Shown here piece by piece: positions 11,330 through 19,768 of a stretch of DNA of 64,000 bases (within the stretch, counting starts at the first letter, position 1; each line of letters begins with the position of its first letter). Both the position numbers and the translations under genes were made by a program. Under the pieces are notes generated by a model. That model searched no databases and was not told where the DNA came from. It saw only the letters and a program-made list of their open reading frames with translations. The stretch is from Caulobacter vibrioides (GTDB lineage Bacteria > Pseudomonadota > Alphaproteobacteria > Caulobacterales > Caulobacteraceae). Where the stretch lies: contig LNIY01000013.1 of NCBI GenBank assembly GCA_001449105.1, positions 1 to 64,000 on the forward strand. Reading direction: 5' to 3'.

Positions 11330-13297
11330 ATGGGGGTCGTTCGGAGCGCTTTGCTGGCTGGAGCCGCATTGACAGCGCTGTATGGCGCGAAAGCCTCGGC
11401 CGAAACCCGCACCCTTTCCTCCCCCGACGGCGCCGTCTCGATCCAAGTCTCCGACGAGTCGGGACAGGCGCGCTACGCCGTCGCCTATCGCGGCAAGACC
11501 CTGATCGCGCCTTCGGGCCTGGGCCTGGAGCTGTCCAAGGGCGGCCGCTTCTCCTATGGCGCCAAGATCGTCGGCGCGGAGGTGAGCAGCGGCGAGGACG
11601 CCTACGACCTGCCCGCCGCCAAGGTCGGCCGCGTGGTCCAGAAGCACAACCAACTGGCCGTCGACTTCCAGGAAGAGAGCGGCCGCCGGCTGCGGGTGAT
11701 CTTCCGCGCCTACGATCAGGGCGCGGCGTTCCGCTACGTGCTGCCCCAGCAGGAGGCGACGGCGGCCGCCGACGTGCGCGACGAGGTGACCAGCTTCGAC
11801 TTTCCCAAGGACTACGGCTGCTGGGGCCTGAACCTTGGCAAGTTCGGCAGCAGCCATGAGGGCGAGTTCGATCCCGTGCAGGCCTCGCGCTTTCGCGAGC
11901 ACAATCTGTTCGACGCGCCGCTGGTCTGCCAGGGCGACAACGCCGCCTTCGCCATCGCCGAGGCCGACCTGAAGGACTGGGCGGGGATGTACCTGCGCGG
12001 CAAGGGCGACGGGCGGCTGGGCGTCGGCGTGAAGCTGTCGCCGCGCCTGGATGATCCCGGCGTCGCGGTGCGCACGCGGCTGGGCGCGGACGTCGTCTCG
12101 CCCTGGCGGGTGGTGATGATCGCCCCCAAGGCCGGCCAGCTGGTCGAGAACACCCTGCTGACCACGCTGAGCGCCCCCTCCGTCGTCGAGGACACCAGCT
12201 GGATCAAGCCGGGCAAGGCCGCCTGGGACTGGTGGAACGGCCCGACGCTGAAGGCCGTGCCCGACGCCGGCATGAACCCGCGGACGATCAAGGCCTATAT
12301 CGACTTCGCCGCGACGAACGGCCTGGAATACATGCTGATCGACGAGGGCTGGAACGTCGGGGCCGGCGGCGCCTCGGTGGTGCGGCCGGGCGTCGACGTC
12401 ACCCGCCCCAAGCCCGAACTCGACCTGCCCGGCCTGATTTCCTACGGCCGGGAAAGGAAGGTCGGGATCTGGCTGTGGCTGAACTGGAAGGCGCTGGACG
12501 CCCAGATGGACGAGGCCCTGGCCCTCTATGAACAGTGGGGGATCAAGGGGATCAAGGTCGATTTCATGGACCGCGACGACCAGGCCATGGTCGACTTCTA
12601 CCACCGCCTGCTGAAGAAGGCCGCCCAGCACCACCTGATGGTCGACCTGCACGGCGCCTATCACCCGACGGGCCTGATCCGCACCTATCCGCACTACCTG
12701 ACGCAGGAAGGCGTGCTGGGCGCGGAGTACAACAAGTGGAGCACGCGGATCACCGCGAGCCACAACGTCATGCTGGCCTATACGCGCCTCCTGCTCGGGC
12801 CGATGGACTACACCCCCGGCGGCTTCCGCAACGTGGAGCCGGCCAAGTTCGAGCCGCGCGACCGCCTGCCCTTCGTTCAGACCACGCGCGGCCAGGCGCT
12901 GGCGATGTTCGTGGTCTACGACAGCCCGTTCACGATCGTCGCCGACAGCCCCGACACCTATGCCGAAAGCCCCGAGGGCCTCGACTTCGCCGCCGCCGTG
13001 CCGACCACCTGGGACGAGGTGCGCTACGTGACCGGCGAGATCGGCCAGTCGATCGTGGTGGCCCGCCGCAAGGGCGACGAATGGTGGCTGGGCGCGCTCA
13101 ACAACGAGACCGCCCGGACGGTGAAGGTCCCGCTCGGCTTCCTGGGCAAGGGCTCGTGGAAGGCCGACGTCCGCCAGGACGGCGCGACGCCGACCGCTAT
13201 CGAGGGTTCGAATCCCTCTCTCACCGCCACCTCCACCCTGACCCTGAAACTCGCCGCCAGCGGCGGCGCGGCCGCGCGCCTGACGCCGGTTCCCTAG
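11330..13297 (+). CDS. Glycoside hydrolase family 97 alpha-glycosidase, retaining type (alpha-galactosidase-like)
   Basis: The 655-residue protein has a signal peptide ending near KASA (residue 24). It contains the N-terminal beta-super-sandwich, the (beta/alpha)8 barrel with LEYMLIDEGWN and IKVDFMDRDDQ, and a C-terminal beta domain. The Asp in KVDF is the nucleophile position of retaining GH97 enzymes; inverting SusB-type members lack it. The later motif GAEYNKW probably carries the acid/base Glu. This favours alpha-galactosidase over alpha-glucosidase activity. The start ATG has AGGGAGA seven bases upstream. The 3' end contains a 28-base sequence identical in form to a tRNA 3' end (13202-13229), described separately. 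Confidence 0.9.
   Translation: MGVVRSALLAGAALTALYGAKASAETRTLSSPDGAVSIQVSDESGQARYAVAYRGKTLIAPSGLGLELSKGGRFSYGAKIVGAEVSSGEDAYDLPAAKVGRVVQKHNQLAVDFQEESGRRLRVIFRAYDQGAAFRYVLPQQEATAAADVRDEVTSFDFPKDYGCWGLNLGKFGSSHEGEFDPVQASRFREHNLFDAPLVCQGDNAAFAIAEADLKDWAGMYLRGKGDGRLGVGVKLSPRLDDPGVAVRTRLGADVVSPWRVVMIAPKAGQLVENTLLTTLSAPSVVEDTSWIKPGKAAWDWWNGPTLKAVPDAGMNPRTIKAYIDFAATNGLEYMLIDEGWNVGAGGASVVRPGVDVTRPKPELDLPGLISYGRERKVGIWLWLNWKALDAQMDEALALYEQWGIKGIKVDFMDRDDQAMVDFYHRLLKKAAQHHLMVDLHGAYHPTGLIRTYPHYLTQEGVLGAEYNKWSTRITASHNVMLAYTRLLLGPMDYTPGGFRNVEPAKFEPRDRLPFVQTTRGQALAMFVVYDSPFTIVADSPDTYAESPEGLDFAAAVPTTWDEVRYVTGEIGQSIVVARRKGDEWWLGALNNETARTVKVPLGFLGKGSWKADVRQDGATPTAIEGSNPSLTATSTLTLKLAASGGAAARLTPVP
13202..13229 (+). 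other. tRNA-Ser-like 3' end (T-arm, acceptor strand, CCA) inside the GH97 gene
   Basis: GAGGG (13202-13206), the seven-base loop TTCGAAT, CCCTC (13214-13218), seven acceptor bases TCTCACC, discriminator G and CCA follow each other exactly as in a tRNA. The acceptor strand would pair with a 5' GGTGAGA, as in alphaproteobacterial tRNA-Ser. The 5' half of a tRNA is absent upstream. In the protein this segment encodes EGSNPSLTA in a variable loop of the C-terminal domain, and the frame is kept. Confidence 0.65.
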
Positions 13298-13318
13298 GCC
13301 CTTGGACCGATGACCCCG

Positions 13319-13420
13319 CCCTTCGACAAGCTCAGGGTGAGGTCTTCTTACTGATCCGCCCGACTAGAACCGAACACCTGCCATCACCCTCATCCTGAGC
13401 CTGTCGAAGGACGAGGGTGA
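13319..13420. repeat. Intergenic repeat family C, copy 1
   Basis: Inverted repeat with outer arms CCCTTCGACAAGCTCAGGGTGAGG and CCTCATCCTGAGCCTGTCGAAGGACGAGGG. The same pair of arms recurs at 45413-45498. It fills the gap between the GH97 and GH29 genes. Confidence 0.8.
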
Positions 13421-13451
13421 CCCACCGACCGATAGAGACACGAGACCGACC

Positions 13452-15065
13452 ATGCCCTTCCCCCGCCGCGCCCTGCTGGGCGCGACCGCCGGCCTCGCCG
13501 CCTCGCCCGCCCTGGCCGCGCCTCGTGGTCCGTTCAAGGCCTCGTGGGAGTCGCTGGCGGCCGGCTACCGGACGCCCGACTGGTTCCGAGACGCCAAGCT
13601 CGGCATCTGGTCGCATTGGGGTCCCCAGTGCGTGCCCGAATACGGCGACTGGTACGGCCGGCAGATGTACCAGCAGGGCAACCCATTCTACGAACACCAC
13701 GTGAAGACCTACGGGCACCCGACGCAGTTCGGCTTCATGGAGTTCATCCCGCGCTGGAAGGCCGAGGCCTGGGATCCCGAAGCCCTGATGAAGACCTACG
13801 TCGCCGCCGGGGCGAAGTTCTTCATGTCGATGGCCAACCACCACGACAATCTCGACCTGTTCGACAGCCGCCACCACGCCTGGAACTCGACGCGGGTCGG
13901 ACCCAGGCGCGACATCGTCGGCACCTGGGAGAAGGTCGCCCGCCGCCACGGTCTGAAGTTCGCCGTCTCCAACCACGCCGCCCACGCCTGGCACTGGTGG
14001 CAGACCGCCTACGGCTACGACGCCGAGGGCCCGCTGAAGGGCCAGCGCTACGACGCCTTCCGCCTGAAGAAGGCCGACGGCAAGGGCAAGTGGTGGCAGG
14101 GCCTGGACCCACAGGAGCTCTATACCGGCCCCAACATGGTGATCCCCGACGGGATGAATTCGATCGCCGAGGCCAACGCCTGGCACGACAAGCACGACGG
14201 CGAATGGCTGGAGACGCCGCCGCCGAACAACCCCGCCTTCGTGCGCAATTGGCTGCTGCGCCAGAACGACCTCGTCGACCGCTACAGGCCCGACATGGTC
14301 TATTTCGACAACTACGCCCTGCCGCTGGGCCAGGCGGGGCTGGAGGCGACGGCGCACTTCTACAACAACGCCGTCCGCCGCACCGGCAAGACCGACGTCG
14401 TCGTCACGGGCAAGAAGCTGACCGCCTTCCAGCGCAAGGCCATCGTCGAGGACGTCGAGCGCGGCTTCTCCGACCGCCTGCGCGACGAGCCCTGGCAGAC
14501 CGACACCTGCATCGGCAACTGGCACTACGACCGCGGGCTCTATGAGCGCGACGGCTACAAGACCGCCAAGGACGTGATCCAGCGCCTGACCGACGTGGTC
14601 AGCAAGAACGGCACGTTGATGCTCTCGATCCCCCAGCGCGGCGACGGCTCGATCGACGACAAGGAGGCCAAGGTCCTGGCCGACATGGCCGGCTGGATCG
14701 CGGTGAACGGCGAGGCGATCTATTCGACCCGCCCGTGGAAGATCTACGGCGAGGGTCCGACGCGCCTGGTGGAAGGCATGCAGAACGAGGGCGACGCCAA
14801 GCCGTTCGAGGCCCGCGACATCCGCTTCACCACCAAGGCCGGCGCCCTCTACGCCCTGCCGCTGGTCGAGCCGGGCCGCGAGATGGTGATCGAGAGCCTG
14901 GCCGTGGGCGCGCCGCATGCGAGCGGCGAGGTGCGCGGGGTCTCGCTGCTGGGCGGCGATCCCCTCCCCTTCACCCGAGACGCCGAGGGCCTGAAGATCA
15001 CCCTGCCCGAACGCCGTCCGGCCTTCACCCCGGTGGTGAAGATCGAAGGACCGGGGCTGGCCTAA
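13452..15065 (+). CDS. Alpha-L-fucosidase, glycoside hydrolase family 29
   Basis: The 537-residue exported enzyme has a twin-arginine-like leader (FPRRALLGATAGLAASPALAA). The GH29 barrel shows the family markers WFRDAKLGIWSHWGPQ, AAGAKFFMSMANHHDN and PDMVYFDNYALPL; the Asp in YFDNY is the expected nucleophile. A C-terminal beta-sandwich follows, with VSKNGTLMLSIPQRGDGSID between. It removes alpha-linked L-fucose, for example from xyloglucan or glycoprotein side chains. It lies downstream of the GH97 gene beyond repeat C1 and 48 bases ahead of an SDR gene that may share its transcript. Confidence 0.92.
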   Translation: MPFPRRALLGATAGLAASPALAAPRGPFKASWESLAAGYRTPDWFRDAKLGIWSHWGPQCVPEYGDWYGRQMYQQGNPFYEHHVKTYGHPTQFGFMEFIPRWKAEAWDPEALMKTYVAAGAKFFMSMANHHDNLDLFDSRHHAWNSTRVGPRRDIVGTWEKVARRHGLKFAVSNHAAHAWHWWQTAYGYDAEGPLKGQRYDAFRLKKADGKGKWWQGLDPQELYTGPNMVIPDGMNSIAEANAWHDKHDGEWLETPPPNNPAFVRNWLLRQNDLVDRYRPDMVYFDNYALPLGQAGLEATAHFYNNAVRRTGKTDVVVTGKKLTAFQRKAIVEDVERGFSDRLRDEPWQTDTCIGNWHYDRGLYERDGYKTAKDVIQRLTDVVSKNGTLMLSIPQRGDGSIDDKEAKVLADMAGWIAVNGEAIYSTRPWKIYGEGPTRLVEGMQNEGDAKPFEARDIRFTTKAGALYALPLVEPGREMVIESLAVGAPHASGEVRGVSLLGGDPLPFTRDAEGLKITLPERRPAFTPVVKIEGPGLA

Positions 15066-15080
15066 GCCTTTCAAACGCCC

Positions 15081-15110
15081 GTATGCTCCCTCCGAAACGA
15101 GGGAGCATAC
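15081..15110 (+). promoter_or_regulatory. SD-sequestering hairpin before the SDR gene
   Basis: GTATGCTCCCTC (15081-15092) pairs perfectly with GAGGGAGCATAC (15099-15110) around a CGAAAC loop, giving a 12-bp stem three bases before the ATG at 15114. The right arm contains the only good Shine-Dalgarno sequence (GAGGGAG) for this gene. If folded, the mRNA hides its ribosome binding site. No T-tract follows, so it does not look like a terminator. Confidence 0.6.
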
Positions 15111-15113
15111 GCC

Positions 15114-15869
15114 ATGACCGACCTTTCCGGCCGCACCGTGCTGATCACCGGCGCCTCGTCGGGCATCGGCGCTAACCTGGCCCTGGCGGCCGCCAAGGCC
15201 GGCGCCCGGGTGGCGGTGGCCGCGCGGCGGGCCGACCGGCTGGCGGCGCTGGTCGGCGAGATCGAAGCGGCCGGCGGCGCGGCGCTCGCGGTGTCCATGG
15301 ACGTCGAGGACGAGGCCTCGGTGATCGCCGCCTATGATGCGCTGGAAGCCGCCTGGGGTCCGCCCAACTCGGTGATCGCCAACGCCGGGATCAACGTCCG
15401 CGCCTCGGCGCTCGACATCGCCATCGACGACTTCGACAAGATCCTCGGGGTCAACACCCGGGGCGTGTTCCTGACCGCCCGCGAAGGCGCGCGGCGGATG
15501 ATCAAGGCCGGCGTCGAGGCGCGCGGCCGGGTGCTGCTGGTGGCCTCGATCGGGGCGCACAAGGTGCTGCCGGGCATCACCGCCTACTGCGCCTCAAAGG
15601 CCGCCACCGCCCACATGGGCAAGAGCCTGGCCCGCGAGTGGGCGAGCAAGGGCATCAACGTCAACGTCCTCTGTCCCGGCTACATCCGCACCGAGCTCAA
15701 CGACGAGTGGTTCGACAGCGAGGGCGGGCAGAAGCTGGTGTCGGGCTTCCCTAGGAAGCGGCTGATGGACACCAGCGACCTGGAGGCGACGGCGCTGTAC
15801 CTGGCGTCCGACGCCTCGCGGGCCGTGACGGGGTCGGTGTTCACGGTGGACGACGGGCAGTCGCTGTAA
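15114..15869 (+). CDS. Short-chain dehydrogenase/reductase (SDR family)
   Basis: The 251-residue classical SDR has the cofactor motif TGASSGIG (near residue 12), NAG in VIANAGIN (near 87), the catalytic Ser in VASIGAHK and YxxxK in AYCASKAA, and the PG motif LCPGYIRTE. An ARRADRL stretch after the second strand suggests NADP(H) preference. The substrate cannot be read from sequence. Its place directly after a fucosidase makes a sugar or sugar-acid oxidation step plausible, but this is only context. Translation may be gated by the hairpin at 15081-15110, since its ribosome binding site is inside that stem. Confidence 0.85.
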   Translation: MTDLSGRTVLITGASSGIGANLALAAAKAGARVAVAARRADRLAALVGEIEAAGGAALAVSMDVEDEASVIAAYDALEAAWGPPNSVIANAGINVRASALDIAIDDFDKILGVNTRGVFLTAREGARRMIKAGVEARGRVLLVASIGAHKVLPGITAYCASKAATAHMGKSLAREWASKGINVNVLCPGYIRTELNDEWFDSEGGQKLVSGFPRKRLMDTSDLEATALYLASDASRAVTGSVFTVDDGQSL

Positions 15870-15887
15870 GGCGTCGTTCCAACCACC

Positions 15888-15986
15888 CGTAAAATCCCCG
15901 CGAAAGCGGGGACCCAGGCTTTTTCTGCAACCCGCAGCGCTCGACGATAAAACTCCTGGGTCCCCGCTTTCGCGGGGATTTTACGG
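15888..15986. repeat. Intergenic repeat family D, copy 1
   Basis: Inverted repeat CCGTAAAATCCCCGCGAAAGCGGGGACCCAGG ... CCTGGGTCCCCGCTTTCGCGGGGATTTTACGG. Related copies are at 40586-40685 and 63711-63808. Copies 1 and 2 also share a flank (GAAGAA...GAGCGCTC) just beyond the right arm, so the mobile or conserved unit extends past the palindrome. Confidence 0.8.
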
Positions 15987-16014
15987 AAGAAGAGAGCGCT
16001 CCTCTCCCCAGAAA

Positions 16015-16049
16015 CAAAAAACGCCCTCCGAACCGAAGCTCGGAGGGCG
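16015..16049 (-). terminator. Rho-independent terminator of the TonB receptor gene
   Basis: On the minus strand a perfect nine-base stem CGCCCTCCG/CGGAGGGCG with a ten-base loop is followed by TTTTTTGTTTC. It starts 25 bases after the receptor stop codon. Confidence 0.85.
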
Positions 16050-16073
16050 CTCCTTCAACTCACCGGCTCAGGA

Positions 16074-18380
16074 TCAGCGCAGCTTGGCGCTGAGCGAGAT
16101 CCCGACGATGCGCGGCTCGTTGTAGACGGCCGCCATGTAGTTCTCGATCACGCCCTTGAGGTTCTTCTCGTTGGTGATGTTGCGGCCGAACAGGGCGACC
16201 TCGTAGGCGCCGTCGCCGCCTTCGTAGCCGAGCTTCAGCCCGCCTTCGAAGTTGCCCTTCGAGTAGAACTCGGCCGTGTCGTACAGCACGAAGTTCGTAT
16301 AGCCCTGCTTGTTCCAGTCTGTGGCGACGAACAGCTTGCCGTCGGCGCCCACCGGCAGCTCGTAGCGCGCCGTGAAGCTGAGGTTGTACTCGGGCGCGTT
16401 GGGCAGCGGCTGGCCGTCGATCTGGGTGAAGTAGTTGGTGCCGAAGGCGCCCGGGATCGCGATCGTCGGCGTCTTGACCGTGCAGACCACAACGCTGTTG
16501 AGCGCGCAGACCTGGGCGTAGACCCGCTTGTCGTTGATCTCGCTGTGCAGCAGGCTCAGGCCCGCCGTCAGCGTCAGGTTGGAAATCGGGCGCCATTCGG
16601 CGTCGGCTTCCATGCCGTAGGCCTTGGCTTCGTCGGCGTTGAACAGCACGCCGTTGCCGTTGGCGTCGTTGCCGTTCAGCTGGATGTCGCTGACCTTGTA
16701 GGTGAAGGCCGAGGCGTTCAGGCGCAGGCTGTTGTCGAGCAGGACGCTCTTGAAGCCCGCCTCCCACGACAGAATCGTCTCGGAGTCGGCGGTGGTGAAG
16801 TCGGAGTTGAACACCGCCGAACGGCCCTGGATGGTCGGGCCGCGGAAGCCCTTGGCCACGCGCGCATAGACGCTGAGGTCGGGGTTCACTTCGTAGAGGG
16901 CGCTCAGGTCCCAGCTGGGTTGCTCGTCCGACAGGCGCACGTAGCGACGGCCGGCATAGGTGTCGGCGCCGGCGGCGGTCAGCGAGGTCTTGGCCAGGCG
17001 GGTCTTCTTGGCGTCGTAGGTGTCGCGGGCGCCGGCCGTGATGGTCAGGGCGTCGGTCACCTTGTAGCTGACCTGGCCGAACAGGGCCCACGAGGTGTTG
17101 AGGTTGTTCAGGCGCACCCAGTTGTTGGGATTGCGCGCCGCCACGCCCGTGTTGAGGAAGTAGCCGCGCTGGTAGAAGTCGGTCGTGTCGCGCGAGTCGA
17201 AGTACAGCGCGCCGACCTGCCACTTCAGGCGGTCCTCGCCGTTGCTGGCCAGGCGGATTTCCTGGGTCAGCTGGTCGAGGTCGCGGACCTGGCCCATCGA
17301 CTGGCCGAAGCCGTTGGCCACGCCGCCGACCGGGAAGTTGGCGCCGGCGCCGCCGTCGGTGTCGCCACGGCTGTAGCCGCTGGTGGTCTCGTAGGCGCTG
17401 ATCGAGGTCAGGGTCATGCCGCCGAAGTCGTAGGCGACGTTCAGCGAGGCCCCCTTGGTGTCATAGGCCTGCGGATTGTCGTGCGCCTCGTCGTAGGCGA
17501 CGCTGTCGCGCGGGGCGCTGACGGCGTTCGAGCCCTTCTTGATGGCGTTGCGCAGGAAGAGGGTCGAGGTGCCCTCGTAGTTGCGCACGTGGGCCGAGGC
17601 CAGGACCGTCAGCTGTTCGGTCGGCTTGGCCAGGATCTGCAGGCGCGCGTCCTTCTCGTCGAAGCCGCCCATGGCGTTCTTGCGCGGGGTGACGGTGCCG
17701 TCCAGGCTCGTGCCGGCGAAGGTGTTGTCCACCCAGTCGTCGCGATGCTGGTACAGGGCCGAGACGCGGAACATCAGCTTGTCGCCGGCGATCGGGCCGC
17801 CGACGCCGCCGTCGAAGGTGGTCGTGCCGTAGGTGCCGTAGGAGGCGCTGGCGCGGCCCTGGAAGGTCTCGCTCGGGCGGATGGTGTCGAACTTGACGAT
17901 GCCGGCGGTGGTGTTGCGGCCGAACAGCGAGCCCTGCGGGCCGCGCAGCACTTCAACCTGCTGGACGTCGAACACCGGGTTCGACTTCAGCACCACGTGC
18001 TCGAGGACGACGTCGTCCTGGATGATCGACACCGGCTGGGAAGCGCCGAGGTAGAAGTCGATGTTGCCCAGGCCCCGGATGTAGAAGCGCGGGAAGATGC
18101 GGCCCGTGGTGGTCTCGGCGTAGAAGCTCGGAACCTTGCCCGACAGCGAGATGATGTCATCGCCGCCGCCCTGGATGGCGCGCAGCTGGTCGCCTGCGAC
18201 CACGCCGACCGACACCGGCGTATCCTGCAGGTTCACCGAGCGGCGCTCGGCGGTGACGATGATCTCTTCGAGGCTGGTGGAGTCGGTAGCTTCCTGGGCG
18301 TTGGCCGCGGCGGCGAACGCGAGCGCGCCGAGCGCGCTGGTCAGCATCAGCGCCGACCGACCGAACGTGGTCTTGAACAC
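16074..18380 (-). CDS. TonB-dependent outer-membrane receptor
   Basis: This 768-residue receptor has a signal peptide (FKTTFGRSALMLTSALGALAFAAAANA) and then a TonB-box-like sequence LEEIIVTAERR. The plug domain contains RFYIRGLGN and VEVLRGPQGSLFGRNTTAG, followed by a long beta-barrel ending in the aromatic-rich strand IVGISLSAKLR. The plug is of the common FepA/pesticin-receptor type, which covers siderophore, vitamin and some sugar importers. Its ligand is unknown. Proximity to fucosidase and other glycosidase genes hints at saccharide uptake. The start is GTG with GGGGA nine bases upstream, and a strong terminator follows. Confidence 0.9.
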   Translation of the reverse strand: MFKTTFGRSALMLTSALGALAFAAAANAQEATDSTSLEEIIVTAERRSVNLQDTPVSVGVVAGDQLRAIQGGGDDIISLSGKVPSFYAETTTGRIFPRFYIRGLGNIDFYLGASQPVSIIQDDVVLEHVVLKSNPVFDVQQVEVLRGPQGSLFGRNTTAGIVKFDTIRPSETFQGRASASYGTYGTTTFDGGVGGPIAGDKLMFRVSALYQHRDDWVDNTFAGTSLDGTVTPRKNAMGGFDEKDARLQILAKPTEQLTVLASAHVRNYEGTSTLFLRNAIKKGSNAVSAPRDSVAYDEAHDNPQAYDTKGASLNVAYDFGGMTLTSISAYETTSGYSRGDTDGGAGANFPVGGVANGFGQSMGQVRDLDQLTQEIRLASNGEDRLKWQVGALYFDSRDTTDFYQRGYFLNTGVAARNPNNWVRLNNLNTSWALFGQVSYKVTDALTITAGARDTYDAKKTRLAKTSLTAAGADTYAGRRYVRLSDEQPSWDLSALYEVNPDLSVYARVAKGFRGPTIQGRSAVFNSDFTTADSETILSWEAGFKSVLLDNSLRLNASAFTYKVSDIQLNGNDANGNGVLFNADEAKAYGMEADAEWRPISNLTLTAGLSLLHSEINDKRVYAQVCALNSVVVCTVKTPTIAIPGAFGTNYFTQIDGQPLPNAPEYNLSFTARYELPVGADGKLFVATDWNKQGYTNFVLYDTAEFYSKGNFEGGLKLGYEGGDGAYEVALFGRNITNEKNLKGVIENYMAAVYNEPRIVGISLSAKLR

Positions 18381-18481
18381 GAAGTAATCCCCTTTTTACG
18401 TGGAAGTGTCTGCGGTTGTTGATTATTTCCGCAACACGACGTTCGGATAACAGGCGCTTGCAAAGCTGTCATGACATCCGC

Positions 18482-18512
18482 CGCGGACGAACGGGGATAA
18501 AGTCCGTCCGCG
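18482..18512. other. Hairpin after the DUF3667 gene
   Basis: CGCGGACG (18482-18489) pairs with CGTCCGCG (18505-18512). It lies just downstream of the DUF3667 stop on the minus strand. There is no T-run, so terminator function is uncertain. Confidence 0.35.
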
Positions 18513-18535
18513 AACAATAAACCGGCAGACCGCCG

Positions 18536-19615
18536 TCAGATCTGCGACAGCCCCAGCCACAGCAGGCCCGCCAGCAGGAACACGAAGGCCAGCTGCGTGG
18601 TGAACCAGACGATCGTGGTCTTGAGCAGCGCGCCGAACACGTTGGAGGCGTAGACGCCGCGCAGGGTCATGAACAGGTTCACCGGCGCCCACAGCAGCGC
18701 CACGAGCACGCCGAAGTCACGCACCGGGGCCGGCAGGATCATCACCACCGCCCACAGCAGGAAGATGAACGACAGGTAGTTCATCGACACGATCAGGTGG
18801 TCGTACATGTAGAACTTGCGGCGATAGACGTAGCAGGCGCCCAGCGACAGGGCGAGGATCGGCAGCAGGAAGACGGCCAGGCGGTGGCCCCAGCCGAACA
18901 CCACGGCGACGAAGTAGCCGGGCGTGGCCACGACCTTGTTGAGCTGGGTGTTGAACCACTCCACCTTCGCCCGCTCGGTCGGCTCGACGTCGCCCAGGTC
19001 GATGAAGGTGCGCTTGCCGTCGGCGCTGACCTCGTCGGAAAGCAGGCCGCCTTCCTTCATCTGCTGCTGGATGTCGTTGGTCACCTCGCCGGGGACGGCC
19101 CGGACGCTGGCGTTGATGTTCGGCGGGGCGGCCTTGCCGTGCGCCTCGCCCTTGGCCGGGCCGTGCGAGGCGGCCGCGCCCTCGGCGGCGGCGTGATCGC
19201 CCTTGTGCTGCGCATCGTGCACCGCCTTGTGGATCACCGTCTCGGCCGACAGGATGAACAGCAGCAGCGAGACCAGGAACAGGCGGAACGGCGGCACGTG
19301 CCGGGCGCGCTTGCCGTCCAGATATTCGCGGCTCAGCGTGCCGGGGCGGAAGAACAGCCACGGCAGGGTGCGCCACAGGCGGCCGTCGAAGTGGAACATC
19401 CCCTCGATGGCTTCCCAGGTGACGTGCAGGATCGACTTGTGATGGTCGGAGGCTTCCTGGCCGCAGGCGTGGCAGAAGTGCCCGGCCAGCTCGGTCTCGC
19501 AGTTGTCGCACTTGGTGCCTGGCGGCGGCGCGGGATGGGCCGAACGGCCGTCCGACTTGAACCGCGCCAACCAACCGCCCAGCGCTCCGCCGGTGATCGC
19601 CTCGACTTCCTTCAC
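18536..19615 (-). CDS. DUF3667 membrane protein
   Basis: The 359-residue protein opens with a zinc-ribbon-like pair of Cys motifs, CDNCETE and CHACGQ (about 36-56). Next is the DUF3667 signature, including HVTWEAIEGMFHFDGRLWRTLPWLFFRPG and YLDGKRARHVPPFRLFLVSLLLF. A polar periplasmic or cytoplasmic loop (about 140-225) precedes roughly four more hydrophobic segments toward the C-terminus. The function of the family is not established. The GTG at 19615 is preferred to a TTG eight codons upstream because GGGGA lies about seven bases ahead of it. No operon partner is evident. Confidence 0.8.
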   Translation of the reverse strand: MKEVEAITGGALGGWLARFKSDGRSAHPAPPPGTKCDNCETELAGHFCHACGQEASDHHKSILHVTWEAIEGMFHFDGRLWRTLPWLFFRPGTLSREYLDGKRARHVPPFRLFLVSLLLFILSAETVIHKAVHDAQHKGDHAAAEGAAASHGPAKGEAHGKAAPPNINASVRAVPGEVTNDIQQQMKEGGLLSDEVSADGKRTFIDLGDVEPTERAKVEWFNTQLNKVVATPGYFVAVVFGWGHRLAVFLLPILALSLGACYVYRRKFYMYDHLIVSMNYLSFIFLLWAVVMILPAPVRDFGVLVALLWAPVNLFMTLRGVYASNVFGALLKTTIVWFTTQLAFVFLLAGLLWLGLSQI

Positions 19616-19768
19616 GCCACGTCCCCACGCACGCCCCAAGCGCGATTCAGCCCGCGCTCGCGTGCTGATGTACGACAGCTTGGGCGTGCATGCACCAGGG
19701 AACGATCGGCGGCGGCGATCCTGGCCGCCAAGCCTGGACGACAGGCGCCGGACGCCCGCTTGCTGGCC

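Noticed and set aside
13202..13229. A complete tRNA-Ser gene at this place
   Set aside because: No D-arm, anticodon arm or 5' acceptor strand lies upstream. The sequence there is ordinary GH97 coding DNA.
18467..18476. Palindrome TGTCATGACA upstream of the TonB receptor as an operator
   Set aside because: Ten bases with no second copy in the window and no clear promoter nearby; too weak to list as a feature.
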